IMG/VR virus record: IMGVR_UViG_3300045999_013288
Coordinates: 1 to 44,394 of that record
Reading direction: 5' to 3' (one strand)
From: a virus
DNA length: 44,394 nt
Each line of letters opens with the position of its first letter. Positions within the stretch are counted from its first letter, which is position 1. The notes under the pieces were generated by a model. It was not told where the DNA came from and made no database searches. It saw only the letters and a program-made list of their open reading frames with translations. The position numbers were made by a program, and so were the translations under genes. Below, one piece after another: positions 1 through 9,600 of this stretch.

Positions 1-117
1 ATTAGAATATGGACTAGACAGCGGCAATTTAATTTTTGTCGAAAGCCGATCTCTCGAAACAACTTCAGAGTAATTTGGAACTAGAACTACATCTTTATAA
101 GATAGGGCGAGCTTCAT
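1..117 (-). CDS. IMP dehydrogenase / GMP reductase family protein, N-terminal part (runs off left edge)
   Basis: A reading frame opens with ATG at 117 and stays open to base 1, giving 39 residues. It begins MKLALSYKDVVLVPNYSEVV, followed by SRDRLSTKIKLPLSSPYSN. This matches the start of the IMPDH/GMPR TIM barrel (usual form LTFDDVLLVP.YSEV.SR..vdlsTk....iPl.SanM). IMPDH oxidises IMP to XMP, the committed step to GMP; GMP reductase runs GMP back to IMP. The fragment is too short to separate the two, and the CBS domains and catalytic Cys loop lie outside the window. The start overlaps the stop of the preceding gene as ATGA, so translation is probably coupled. A phage copy would suit guanine nucleotide supply for DNA or for GDP-sugars; that role is inference. 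Confidence 0.72.
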   Translation of the reverse strand, partial: MKLALSYKDVVLVPNYSEVVSRDRLSTKIKLPLSSPYSN

Positions 118-371
118 GATAATTTAGTTATTAAAATAGACAAATTTCCAAGAGAATTACCAATTATACAGTATCCCTCCAGCAAAATTCCTTTTTCCGT
201 GCATTTTACTTTGGGATTCATATTCATAAAAATTTCTTCATTTTCTTTTATCTTGAAAATAAAAGCTCCTGCAGCCGCTTCCATTAAAACATTGACGTAT
301 TCTTGATCTAAATATTCTCCAAAAATGTTATTTGCTCCGATGATTTTTATAGATGCTCTCATTTTGTCCAT
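114..371 (-). CDS. small hypothetical protein (85 aa)
   Basis: I do not recognise this protein. It has 85 residues, with a central hydrophobic stretch (LMEAAAGAFIFKI) but no convincing membrane segment or signal peptide. It lies between a nuclease gene, which it overlaps by 13 bases, and the IMPDH/GMPR-like gene, which it overlaps by ATGA. That tight packing on one strand is the main reason to accept it as real. Met4 is an alternative start. No catalytic motif is visible, and the single Cys pair (positions about 57 and 68) is not a recognisable metal site. Confidence 0.6.
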   Translation of the reverse strand: MDKMRASIKIIGANNIFGEYLDQEYVNVLMEAAAGAFIFKIKENEEIFMNMNPKVKCTEKGILLEGYCIIGNSLGNLSILITKLS

Positions 372-871
372 ATGTATGTTTTCATACTATTACAGATGTC
401 TTCCATTTTAATAAGAGAAATTTCATCTTTTCTTCCCATTCTAGTGTATTTTGCATAAAGAGCATCTTTGGCCGAAGAAACTTTTTTATTTTGTACGACT
501 CTTTCGCATAAAGTAACAAGATTTGTTCTATTTATGATAAGAAAATCGGACTGTCTTTCAAATGCAATATAATCTGCAGCGCCATAAAGCCAACCCTTTG
601 CTCCAATTACGTTCTTAAATTCAACCCAAATTAAATTATCCTCTGTTGATTTGTCGGTCCTATTAATTTTTTTTCTAGCTTTTACGTCAAAAGTATAAAT
701 TATTTTATTTTGATCTTCGATCAAAAAATCAATATGTGAAAGCTGCTGATTTTTAGTGGCGTCTTTTACAGAGAACCCTTTTGAGAGGGCAATTTTTTTA
801 AAAGTTTCTTCTGCAAAATTAGAATCTTTTTCATTTTGACCGTTATAATCGAAACAATTCCTGTATCCCAT
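359..871 (-). CDS. PD-(D/E)XK superfamily nuclease, phage type
   Basis: The protein has 170 residues. An N-terminal helix (NFAEETFKKIALSKGF) is followed by HIDFLI, a short turn and FDVKARKK. This is the D...(D/E)xK core of restriction-endonuclease-fold nucleases, with the conserved Glu in the first helix. A second conserved-looking block, WVEFKNVIGAKGWLYGAADY, follows. Members of this fold cut or trim DNA (Holliday junction resolvase, repair nuclease, homing-type enzymes), and I cannot tell which applies here. It is the first gene of a leftward unit that continues into a small unknown and an IMPDH-like gene. It sits divergently to the tail-tip operon across a 51-base gap. The fold assignment is fairly safe; the biological role is open. 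Confidence 0.62.
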   Translation of the reverse strand: MGYRNCFDYNGQNEKDSNFAEETFKKIALSKGFSVKDATKNQQLSHIDFLIEDQNKIIYTFDVKARKKINRTDKSTEDNLIWVEFKNVIGAKGWLYGAADYIAFERQSDFLIINRTNLVTLCERVVQNKKVSSAKDALYAKYTRMGRKDEISLIKMEDICNSMKTYIWTK

Positions 872-885
872 ATATTAAGTGTAAT
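871..885 (+). promoter_or_regulatory. AGTGTAAT-class -10 element for the tail-tip operon
   Basis: The short gap between the leftward nuclease gene and the rightward tail operon holds AAGTGTAAT, with TGTAAT at 880-885. The same core occurs before several other transcription units in this window. Here it lies 37 bases before the gpL start, so the transcript would have a leader, unlike most other copies. A TATAAT also sits directly before the gpL ATG. No clear -35 is visible. Confidence 0.45.
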
Positions 886-922
886 GCTGTTTGATTAAAA
901 GTCAAATAAAATTATTATAATT

Positions 923-1948
923 ATGAGTTATTTTAATCCTTCCTTGGGAAAAAGGAGATCTATTGGAAGAGATTTGTTAGATTCTGAGCCTTCTGCAATT
1001 ATAGAGCTTTATGAAATGTATTTTGATATAAATTTTGCTCCATTCAGGTTTCATTCTGGAACAAATGGAATTACAAAAGATATTTTATGGAGGGGCAATC
1101 CATATTACGCTACAGCTATCGAAGTTGAAGGTTTTGAAGTTAACACTGTGGGCAGACTTCCGAGACCAAAAGTCACCGTTGCAAATCAAGATTTGGTAAT
1201 TTCTAATATTTTACGCGAGTTTTCTGATTTCAGAAATGGAAAATTTATTCGATATCGCTTGTTTCTAAAAAATTTAGACAATGAAAATTTTGATGATTTT
1301 CAAAACCCTTTCGGGAATCCAGATCGAAATGCTTTTTTAACTCAAGAGAAGTACCATGTTTCACAAAAAATTATAGAAAATAAGCATATGGTTCAATTCG
1401 AATTAGTCACGCCTTTTGACTTGGAAAATGTTCAAGTTGCTTCTAGAGCAATTTACGGTAGATATTGTTATTGGCAATATAGAGGATTGGGCTGCAATTA
1501 TCAAGGAGATTTAATCTGTAAAGAAGACGATACAGATTTCGAAGAAGCTCCAACAGATCATATTAAAGATGTTGGTGGAAAATTTTACAAAACAAATTTT
1601 GTAAACACGGCGTTTAATTATCTTTGGGTGGAAAATAAACAATATGCTGTTGGCAATATTGTTTGCGTCGAAAATAAGGATTTAAATGGCTTTAAAGATC
1701 CAAGTAGAACTTGGTATGTCTGCATTAAAGCGCATAATTCAAAAAGAGAAAACAGGCCAAGCGCCAAAAGCACCCTTTGGGAAAAAGATGGTTGTTCAAA
1801 AACAGTTTCTGCATGTAAAAAAAGGTTTGGAATACCTATTTATGATGCTAAATATAAGAATTATATTGCTTATAATGATTTTGATGCAGTGAATGGGGTT
1901 TTGCCTTTTGGGGGATTCCCTGGAACTGACAAATTTAAATATGAATAA
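923..1948 (+). CDS. phage minor tail protein L (tail tip, Fe-S cluster type)
   Basis: Homologue of lambda gpL, which joins the tail tube to the tip and carries a [4Fe-4S] cluster in its C-terminal domain. Visible signature: GRYCYWQYRGLGCNY (Cys182 and Cys191) and GCSKTVSACKKRFG (Cys291 and Cys298). The spacings C-x8-C and C-x6-C equal those of the four cluster cysteines of lambda gpL (173, 182, 205, 212). The loop between the pairs is about 75 residues longer than in lambda and has further cysteines (Cys199 and others). At 341 residues it is longer than lambda gpL (232). It is the first gene of the tail-tip operon in the usual order L-K-I-J. Its end overlaps the JAMM gene by 8 bases. Confidence 0.88.
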   Translation: MSYFNPSLGKRRSIGRDLLDSEPSAIIELYEMYFDINFAPFRFHSGTNGITKDILWRGNPYYATAIEVEGFEVNTVGRLPRPKVTVANQDLVISNILREFSDFRNGKFIRYRLFLKNLDNENFDDFQNPFGNPDRNAFLTQEKYHVSQKIIENKHMVQFELVTPFDLENVQVASRAIYGRYCYWQYRGLGCNYQGDLICKEDDTDFEEAPTDHIKDVGGKFYKTNFVNTAFNYLWVENKQYAVGNIVCVENKDLNGFKDPSRTWYVCIKAHNSKRENRPSAKSTLWEKDGCSKTVSACKKRFGIPIYDAKYKNYIAYNDFDAVNGVLPFGGFPGTDKFKYE

Positions 1949-2339
1949 AAAATTTTTTAAATCTTTAGAAGATTTAATTGTGGAATTAAAAAATTGTTCA
2001 GAAAAAAATTTGCTCACCGAAATATGTGGATTTGTTGGAAAAAATGAAGATGAATTTGTATATCAACAAATGCAAAATAGATCTCAAACTCCAGACGCAT
2101 ATTTCATAATAGATCCCTTTGATCACTTAAATTTTATTAAAACATATGAAACTTTATTAATTTTTCATAGCCATCTTGCTGGTGACGAAAATCCATCAGA
2201 ATTTGACAAAAAAACGGCAGAGAATTGTTGTTTTCCATTTTTAATTTATTCAGTTGTGACTGAAAAATTTTGCATTTATGAACCTCAATACAAAGATTAT
2301 GATGTAAATATTATAGAAAGGTTAAGAGAATTAATATGA
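1941..2339 (+). CDS. JAMM/MPN metallopeptidase, gpK-type tail assembly protein
   Basis: A JAB1/MPN zinc peptidase of the kind that forms the N-terminal half of lambda gpK. The complete JAMM motif is visible: Glu27 (TEICGFVG), then HSHLAGDENPSEFD with His76, His78, Ser86 and Asp89, fitting H-S-H-x7-S-x2-D exactly. In gpK this domain is joined to an NlpC/P60 endopeptidase. Here the protein ends at 132 residues with no Cys-His peptidase domain. I chose the ATG at 1941 because it overlaps the gpL stop (ATGAATAA), as most junctions here do. An in-frame ATG at 1893 would add 16 residues that overlap the gpL C-terminus. Position between L and I supports a tail-tip assembly role. Confidence 0.85.
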   Translation: MNKKFFKSLEDLIVELKNCSEKNLLTEICGFVGKNEDEFVYQQMQNRSQTPDAYFIIDPFDHLNFIKTYETLLIFHSHLAGDENPSEFDKKTAENCCFPFLIYSVVTEKFCIYEPQYKDYDVNIIERLRELI

Positions 2340-3037
2340 CAACTGTAATTTTTCATGGATTACTCGCTAAAAAATTTGGAGATCGTGTTAAACTACACAT
2401 TGGAAATTTAAATTCTTTATTTGTTGCAATAGATGCCATCAAAATAGGTTTTTTAAATTTTATAAAAGAAAAACAAAAACAAAATCAATTTTATTCTTAT
2501 TGTGTGCAAGGAGAAAGCAAAGAAATCTACATTTTCCCGAGTTTGATTGGTGCAGGTGCTAATTTCGGAATAATTTTGGGATTTTTAATAGGTGGCTTTA
2601 TTGGTGGGGCGATAATTTGGGCAACAGGTTTGTATAAATCGCCTATTTTTTGGAAAGTTATAGGTATTATATTTCAAGTTGCAGGAATGATCGTAAATTT
2701 TTTTATGCCTGGTTTGGGTTTTGTTCTTCAAGCAATAGGATCGGGTATACAAACATATGGGAACATTCTAGAAGCTGAAAAAAAAGCTCAAAAAATGAAA
2801 ATATCCAGACAGATACATGCTGGAGGGCAAGCGATGGGAATAGAAGCTAGGGGAAAAAGTTATAATTTTAATTCTTCAGTAAATTTACAGGGACAAGGCA
2901 AGCTAGTAGCTTTGGGATACGGGAAAATGAAAGTGGGATCTTCATTAATCTCTATAAGTATGAAAAGCTTCAATCCAAATTTAACTTTTGAAGATGAAGT
3001 TTTTAAAGGAGATCAAAACGTCCAAATATATGGTTAA
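2336..3037 (+). CDS. tail tip assembly protein I, first copy
   Basis: Homologue of lambda gpI, an assembly factor for the tail tip. The N-terminus (VIFHGLLAKKFGDRVKL) is the ubiquitin/MoaD-like beta-grasp start typical of gpI. The middle is Gly-rich and strongly hydrophobic (about residues 75-145, several helices, as in the family). The C-terminus carries EARGKSYNF and LVALGYGKMKVGSSLIS, which recur in the next gene. It has 233 residues, close to lambda gpI (223). Its start overlaps the JAMM stop by ATGA. Together with the next gene it forms a tandem pair of diverged paralogues. Confidence 0.75.
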   Translation: MTTVIFHGLLAKKFGDRVKLHIGNLNSLFVAIDAIKIGFLNFIKEKQKQNQFYSYCVQGESKEIYIFPSLIGAGANFGIILGFLIGGFIGGAIIWATGLYKSPIFWKVIGIIFQVAGMIVNFFMPGLGFVLQAIGSGIQTYGNILEAEKKAQKMKISRQIHAGGQAMGIEARGKSYNFNSSVNLQGQGKLVALGYGKMKVGSSLISISMKSFNPNLTFEDEVFKGDQNVQIYG

Positions 3038-3689
3038 GATATATTTATATGGAATGCTTGCAAAAGAATTTGGAGGTTTTCACAAGTTAAATGTCTCAGA
3101 TTGTTTTTCTGCATTAAAGGCAATAAATGTAAATAAAATTAATTTTTTAAAAAGAATTGATTACTTATCTAAATGTGGAATCAATTATCAAATTATTGCT
3201 GATGACGATTTGGTGAAAAATCAAAATGAATTTATTGAAAAGAGAAAAATTAGCAACATTTATATTGTGCCTAGCATATTTGGAAGTGGAGAAGCGGTTG
3301 CTCAAGGAATGGGCATGGTTGCGACAAATGCTGCGGGACAAGCTGTTCTAACTACTACTGGTCAAGTTGTAGCTACACTAATTAATGCCGCAATAACTGC
3401 GGCAATTTCAGTTGGAATATCTTTCATAGCAACAGCTTTAACAAAAAGTGGTCAACCTGTTACTTCAAATCTTTCCTTTGGTGGAGGAGAATCTGCAATT
3501 GAATCTAATGCAAGAAGTTATATATTTTCAAATTACGAAAATAGTGTTTCTCAAGGAGCTGGAATACCTATTGGATACGGAAAAACTAAAACTTCTTCTA
3601 AAGTAATCTGGAACACGGTGAAAAATTATTCTACAAGTCAAGTATTTGAAAATGAATTTAATTTAATGCAAAATTTAAGTTTATCATGA
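3030..3689 (+). CDS. tail tip assembly protein I, second copy (tandem paralogue)
   Basis: A second gpI-like protein. It begins MVKIYLYGMLAKEFGGFHKL, parallel to FHGLLAKKFG of the first copy. It shares IYIVPSI (IYIFPSL in copy one), a hydrophobic alanine/glycine-rich middle, and C-terminal ARSYIF plus IPIGYGKTKTSSKVI (GKSYNF and LVALGYGKMKVGSSLI in copy one). I chose the ATG at 3030 because it aligns with the copy-one start and overlaps the previous stop by 8 bases. An in-frame ATG at 2988 would add 14 residues. The stop overlaps the gpJ start as ATGA. The two proteins are clearly related but far from identical, so the duplication is old. Confidence 0.75.
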   Translation: MVKIYLYGMLAKEFGGFHKLNVSDCFSALKAINVNKINFLKRIDYLSKCGINYQIIADDDLVKNQNEFIEKRKISNIYIVPSIFGSGEAVAQGMGMVATNAAGQAVLTTTGQVVATLINAAITAAISVGISFIATALTKSGQPVTSNLSFGGGESAIESNARSYIFSNYENSVSQGAGIPIGYGKTKTSSKVIWNTVKNYSTSQVFENEFNLMQNLSLS

Positions 3690-6600
3690 AGCATTTTTTA
3701 GAAAAAAGAAATTTAACCATATTTGGTGCAGGGGGGTCAGCGAAAGCTTCTCCGCCACCAGTAATTACCTTATATCCTGCGGTTTTAACTCCGCCAGTTG
3801 TAGGAGACGCAAATCAATTATCATCTTTTAGTTATGCAGAAATGATTGATTTAATTTCTGATGGACCAATTGAAGGTTTGGTTAATAAAAATGGAAATAA
3901 AGTTTATGATGAAAATATTTTTGAAGGAATTTATTTAAATGATGTAGCAGTAAAAGAAACTTCTAGGTCGAGTTCTTATCCAATTGACATATCAGTAATC
4001 AAATATTTTTTAAAAGATTTATGGAAAGACTCTTTAGATTCAATTGTGAGTTTGCCAACAGACGGAAGTAAAAATATACAAAAAAATGTTACATGGGTGG
4101 ACATTTTGACTCAAACAAATGAAAGTTCAATAATGTTTGATAAAGGTTTTTCAATCACCTCTTACCATCCAGATGAATCAATTTACCAATTAATTAATCA
4201 AACAAATCAAAATTTTGATTTAATTTCAAAATTTCAAAGAACATTTGATTCCGCTCCAATTTCAAATGAAAGGCCATTTTTGACTGTAATTGATATACCC
4301 AAAATGATAGTCCCAATTGATGTTAACTTATTTGATTTTACAGAAGGTGGTGCCAATGCGCCATATCCATTATTTTTGTCAATAAAAAATTTAAGTGAAC
4401 ATGTATATTTTTCTATAGGGTTAAACTCTTTTGATTCTTTTAACTACTTTGAAATGCCAAGAAGTTTTATTTACAATTCTCAAGTTACTCCTAATGGTAA
4501 AAAAACTTTTTTAAAAAATCCTCTTTCAGTTGATAGAACCGCTCAAAATGTTTTTGCTAGATATGAATTTTTAAATTTAAAAATATTTCTATGGTCAATA
4601 TATAGCGAGGATTTTGGAATAAAAAAAATTGGAAATGTTTTAGATCAATATTTTAAAAATATTTACGTAAATCAAAATAATGCATCTTTGTTTAATTATA
4701 ACTTAGTAAATTCTGAATTTAGAAATGGATCTCAAGATCAGTTGCAATTTAATAATTTTAAAAATATTGAAATAGATGTAAATTATGGAAAAGAATTAAT
4801 TGGCCCTTTTAAAGTTTTAAACACTTCACCAGATTTAACAGATGCGAAATATGGCTTTGGAGTTACAAGACTTAAAAATTTATGTTGCGCAGAATCTCAA
4901 CAAATTTTAAGTGCAGCAGAATTGAAAGCTGAAACGTCTGACGACATAAGATACGTAAAAAGTTGGCCAGTTGAATATGATAAAGCGGGAAATCCAGCAA
5001 TTATATCTGGCATAAAATTTAATTATGCTGTTTTTGATAAAAATACAGCTTCTAGAGTTCAACAGGACGCAGTGCCAGTTACTCATTATGTAACAAATCA
5101 AAATGTTGAAGATATATATATAAGCTTAAACGTGAGCGCTTTGAGTGATACAAATCATATTGATTTAGTATCCCCAGATAGCATAGGCTTGAAAGGAGGT
5201 CAAACAAGCGCTCCATACCAAGGGGCTTTAACGTATGGCGAGTTAACAAACGCATGTTCTTTTATTTCAAATTCAGTTCAAACAGGTTATTTAATAGTCG
5301 TTGGCAATGATTTCAATAATGGATATGTAATTGGTGGTGGAAAATGCTTTAAGGAAAATTTTATTTTTTGTGATCTGGAAAACATCACGAGAAAAGGTGA
5401 CATCTATAATAAAATTATGCTTAGTGAGTTGAATTCGCTGTATGATATTCAAAATAAATTATCTCCACAATACGATCTCACTCCTGCTAGCCCATTATTA
5501 GATTATATTGTTCCAAATGAATATGAAGAAATAGCAACTACCAGTTTTCAAATTAAAGATTATTTGCAAGTTGATGCGTTGTCGGTTAAACTTAAAAATT
5601 TAAAAGAAGATAATAGTTTATATTATGAATTTGGATTGGCTAGCAGGGATTCTTTAATGCCTCAAAACGACAAGAATAGCACGTCCAATAATATAAGTTA
5701 TATGTCAAGTTTTTCTACTTTTGCAAAAAATTTTTATAATCAGTTGACTGTTAGTTTTACCGCAAATACAAGTTTTTCAGAAACAACAACTTCTCCAATT
5801 TTTAATATTGGTCAAGTTACAGATATTAAGAATAGAAATACTTCTCCCACTAGTATAATTAACAAGGGGCAAAATAAAATTTTTATTGTTGGGTATAATT
5901 ATTATACTTTATCAAAAAAAGATTTAACAAATAGAAATTTAATTACTACTGACGTAAGCTCTTTCATTCCTTGGAGAAAAATATTTTCTGGAGTCATCTA
6001 TAGTGAATTCACCAAATTTTGGTCCCTTGAAAGCCTACAAGCCGATAACGTACAAACTAATAGTCTTTTAGGAGCAGCTTCTCTGTATCCAAATATTAAT
6101 AAGTATCTTGTGTCTGTAGTTCAAGCAAAGCAACCAATTAAAAAAGTTCGAACAATTAATGGAGTCCCTGGATTTTATTATTCAATTTCATTACCAAGTA
6201 GGAATATATATGCCCTTGGTTTTTATAAAGCTTATTTAGATAGTCGTGAAGATATTTGGGAAATCGATCCAGTAGATAACAAAAAATATTTTAAACTTTC
6301 TTTTTTAGAAAATTTAATAGAAGATTATGTGTTAAAAATTGGAGGAGAAATTACAAATATAAGCGCAGATGGAGCGGAGATAGTTAGCTTTTCCATTTCT
6401 AATGCTTTTAAAAATATTATTACGCCTTTTGAAAATGGAAAATTGCTTTCTGGATCTTCAATTTACTCAATAAAATTGAGTAACCTCAGTTTTTTAAATG
6501 AGGCGACTTTAAGCAGTTTAAAAATAAAAAACAATTTTAATTATACAATTTATAATATAAGTTCTGTTTACTTATTGTACCAAAATCAAGATGGACTTTC

Positions 6601-9600
6601 AAGAGATACGGTGGATTTAACATACGATGGAATTTTTACATATTCGCTATATTCAAATCAAGGTCTTGGTACAACCGCGGCGCTGAATAAAAATTATAAT
6701 CTTGGTGGAAATAAACTTTATATAGAAGGTGGCGACAAAGCCAGTGGAGGTAAAACTGGGCCAATCAAATTTATAACGCAAAATATAACTGCTGGAACTC
6801 GACTTCCTTCTGTTGTTTCCATTGAAGTTGAAACTGGATACGAAAAAGATGAAAAAAATTCATTTTTAGAATCTGTTTTTAAATATAGATTTGATATTTT
6901 TGGAATATCCAGCGATCAGACAATATTAGATATAGGTAGAAAAAGCTATAATTTCATCAAATCTCAAAAAGTTCCTTTAATTTCTGGCGGAATTGCATCA
7001 AATTTGAGGAAAATTACTGTCAGAAAAAAAATATATTTTTATAAATTAGCTAGTGTTGATGAAAATGTTTTACTCGAAGAAATGTATTTCATTTCTGACA
7101 AAAAAGATACTATTGTAGATTTTAATTTAAATAAAATCGATACATTTACATTTCCTTCGCAAAATGGAGCTTTTTTGGCTAATGAACAAGCTTATCAATT
7201 TTTTACAGAATCGTCAGCTATATCAACCGTCGGTCAAAGCGTTGGTATTAGACATGAAAATTCTAAATATAATTTTTATTACTTCTTATGTTACAAAGAA
7301 GCGCTTGAAGGTTTTGCACAATCCATAGATTCGTCCGAGTTTGGGTCATGCATAAAAATAAATGAATTAAATTTAAATTCAGCTGCAAATATTTTAAAAA
7401 AATATAATCTATTAAAAGATTTTGAAATTCCAACTGTAACAACAGTAAAATCTAAAAGTCTAAAGTCGTCAAATGCTACTGGTGTAGATTGTTTTAGAAT
7501 AGAAAAAAGTTTTAATAGTTCGAGTAGAACTTATACTCAAGTTGATGTATATACTTTTGAATTTGATTGTGTAGAAGTGTTTGATCCAATAGACACTTCG
7601 TCAATTGAAGCTTATTCAAGCAATGTGTATTTTGCTGTTTATTTTGAATATTCCAAATATGGATTTTCGGAATTGCCATACATAATGAAGAAAACTAACG
7701 ATCCAGTTTACAGTACTCAACTTTTTATAAACGATTATCCATTTCCAAGCACATCAACTAGCCCATACAAAAATACAAAATACGTTTTAAGAATTTCTAT
7801 AAGAAGGTTAATGCCAGATACTGAAGAAGAGCTTTTGCGGCAATCCTATGGCACTAGAGACATTTTTACTAATAATTATTCAACCAGAAATACTTATTAC
7901 ATAAGTAAATTCATGTCGGTTGACAGCGAATACCCGACTGATTGGAACAATGATACTGGCAATATATTTACTAATTTTAATGGACTTTCTTTTTCAAATG
8001 AAGGAACTATTGCTCCGCCTTTTTTTAAATCAGGGACAGAGGTAGAGAGCCCCTCTAGCAACCTTATTAGTTACACATTTAAAGAGACTTTTGATTTAAA
8101 GTCTAAAAGGGCAGAAATTTTAAATTGGTTAAATAGCTTTAGGTTCACAAAAGATAATAAAATTGTAAATGTGGATGCTTTGATTGATACAATTACTAAA
8201 TATAATTTTCCCACTTGGTTTGAAGGAGGAGATCCGAATCTCAAGTATTCATTATCTACTTTTTATCGTGAATTTCCACTTGGAAAAAAATTAGCATCTC
8301 AAATACTCTCAACTCGCGCATTCAGTGTTCCATTATCACCGATAGCTGAAATTCCATCTTCGAGTGAAGTGGCTCAACAGCAAACCACAAAAGTTAATTT
8401 AAATATTGCTTATTGGACGCTCCTTGCAAAAGAAAAAAATAGATTATCTATTATTTTGCCAAGTTTTGATGCCGATAGTTTTTATGAAAACCTTACAAAT
8501 AAAAAAACTATAGAATATGTTGAATTAACTCAGTTTTTGGAGGATTTCGATAATAAATATGAATTAATTATAAATAGTGAAAGCCTCCAAGCTTTTTACT
8601 CAAAAAGCATAAGCTATACAAGAAATAATAGAGGAAGTGGACTCATGCTTTATGGTCAAAATAAAGGCAAGGCTAATTTTGATAATAGTAGAGGCGGTGG
8701 CAACGAAGATAAAATCTTTCCAGAAGGGGGTTTTCTTAAATTAGATCCTTTAGATGTGATAGATGCGGAAAGAAATCAGCAGATTCTTTATAGTTTTTAT
8801 GAACATATTTTTAAAGAGAATTTTGAAGGAAATTCAAAATCTGTTGATGGAGCAAAAATAAAAATTATTACAATTGATTATGATAAATCCTTGTCAATTC
8901 CTCAACAAGTCGCAAATGCCCTCAAAGATATAAATATATTTGGTGATGACGCACTTCCTGCAGATATCACTTCTAATAATAACGAGCCTAAATTTACAAA
9001 AACTTGGACGGTGAAATATGATTCAAAAACAGCGCCGTATACTGAGGCGGATCAAATTCTTGTTTTTAAAGGCGAACCCCCTTCCTTTGTGACCGAAGAT
9101 GATATTGCTAGAGCACAAGAGTTCGCAAAAAAAGTTATTATGATTTCACCTTCATCAGGAGGACAAGGTCAGAACTCCGCCACCAGCATCTTTGATATGA
9201 AGCCAACTAGTTATGCATATGGCAAATATTATTATGATGTTTATCAATTATCAAATGGTGATCTTTTGACTTTTGAAGGAGTTGTTTTCACAAAGAATTC
9301 GCCAGCTTGGAATATGTTTTTCCAACAGGGGCAGTATGGAGGGCAGTATGGAAATAATGTTTACAGAGTAATAGCAGCTCCAGAAAATATAGATATTAGT
9401 TCGTCCCAAGTTGAATCATCAAATGTTTTTTTAACAAATCTTCTTAAAAGATTAGAAGATACTGGAGAAAGTTTTATTTCTTATGAACAATTTGTGAGCA
9501 TGCCCCGCATAAACAATCAGGTTATCCAGCATTTGCGGCTTCTTGCCCAGCAGGGGGGAAAAAATTATTATTTTTCAACAATTAAATCAATTGAATCAGG

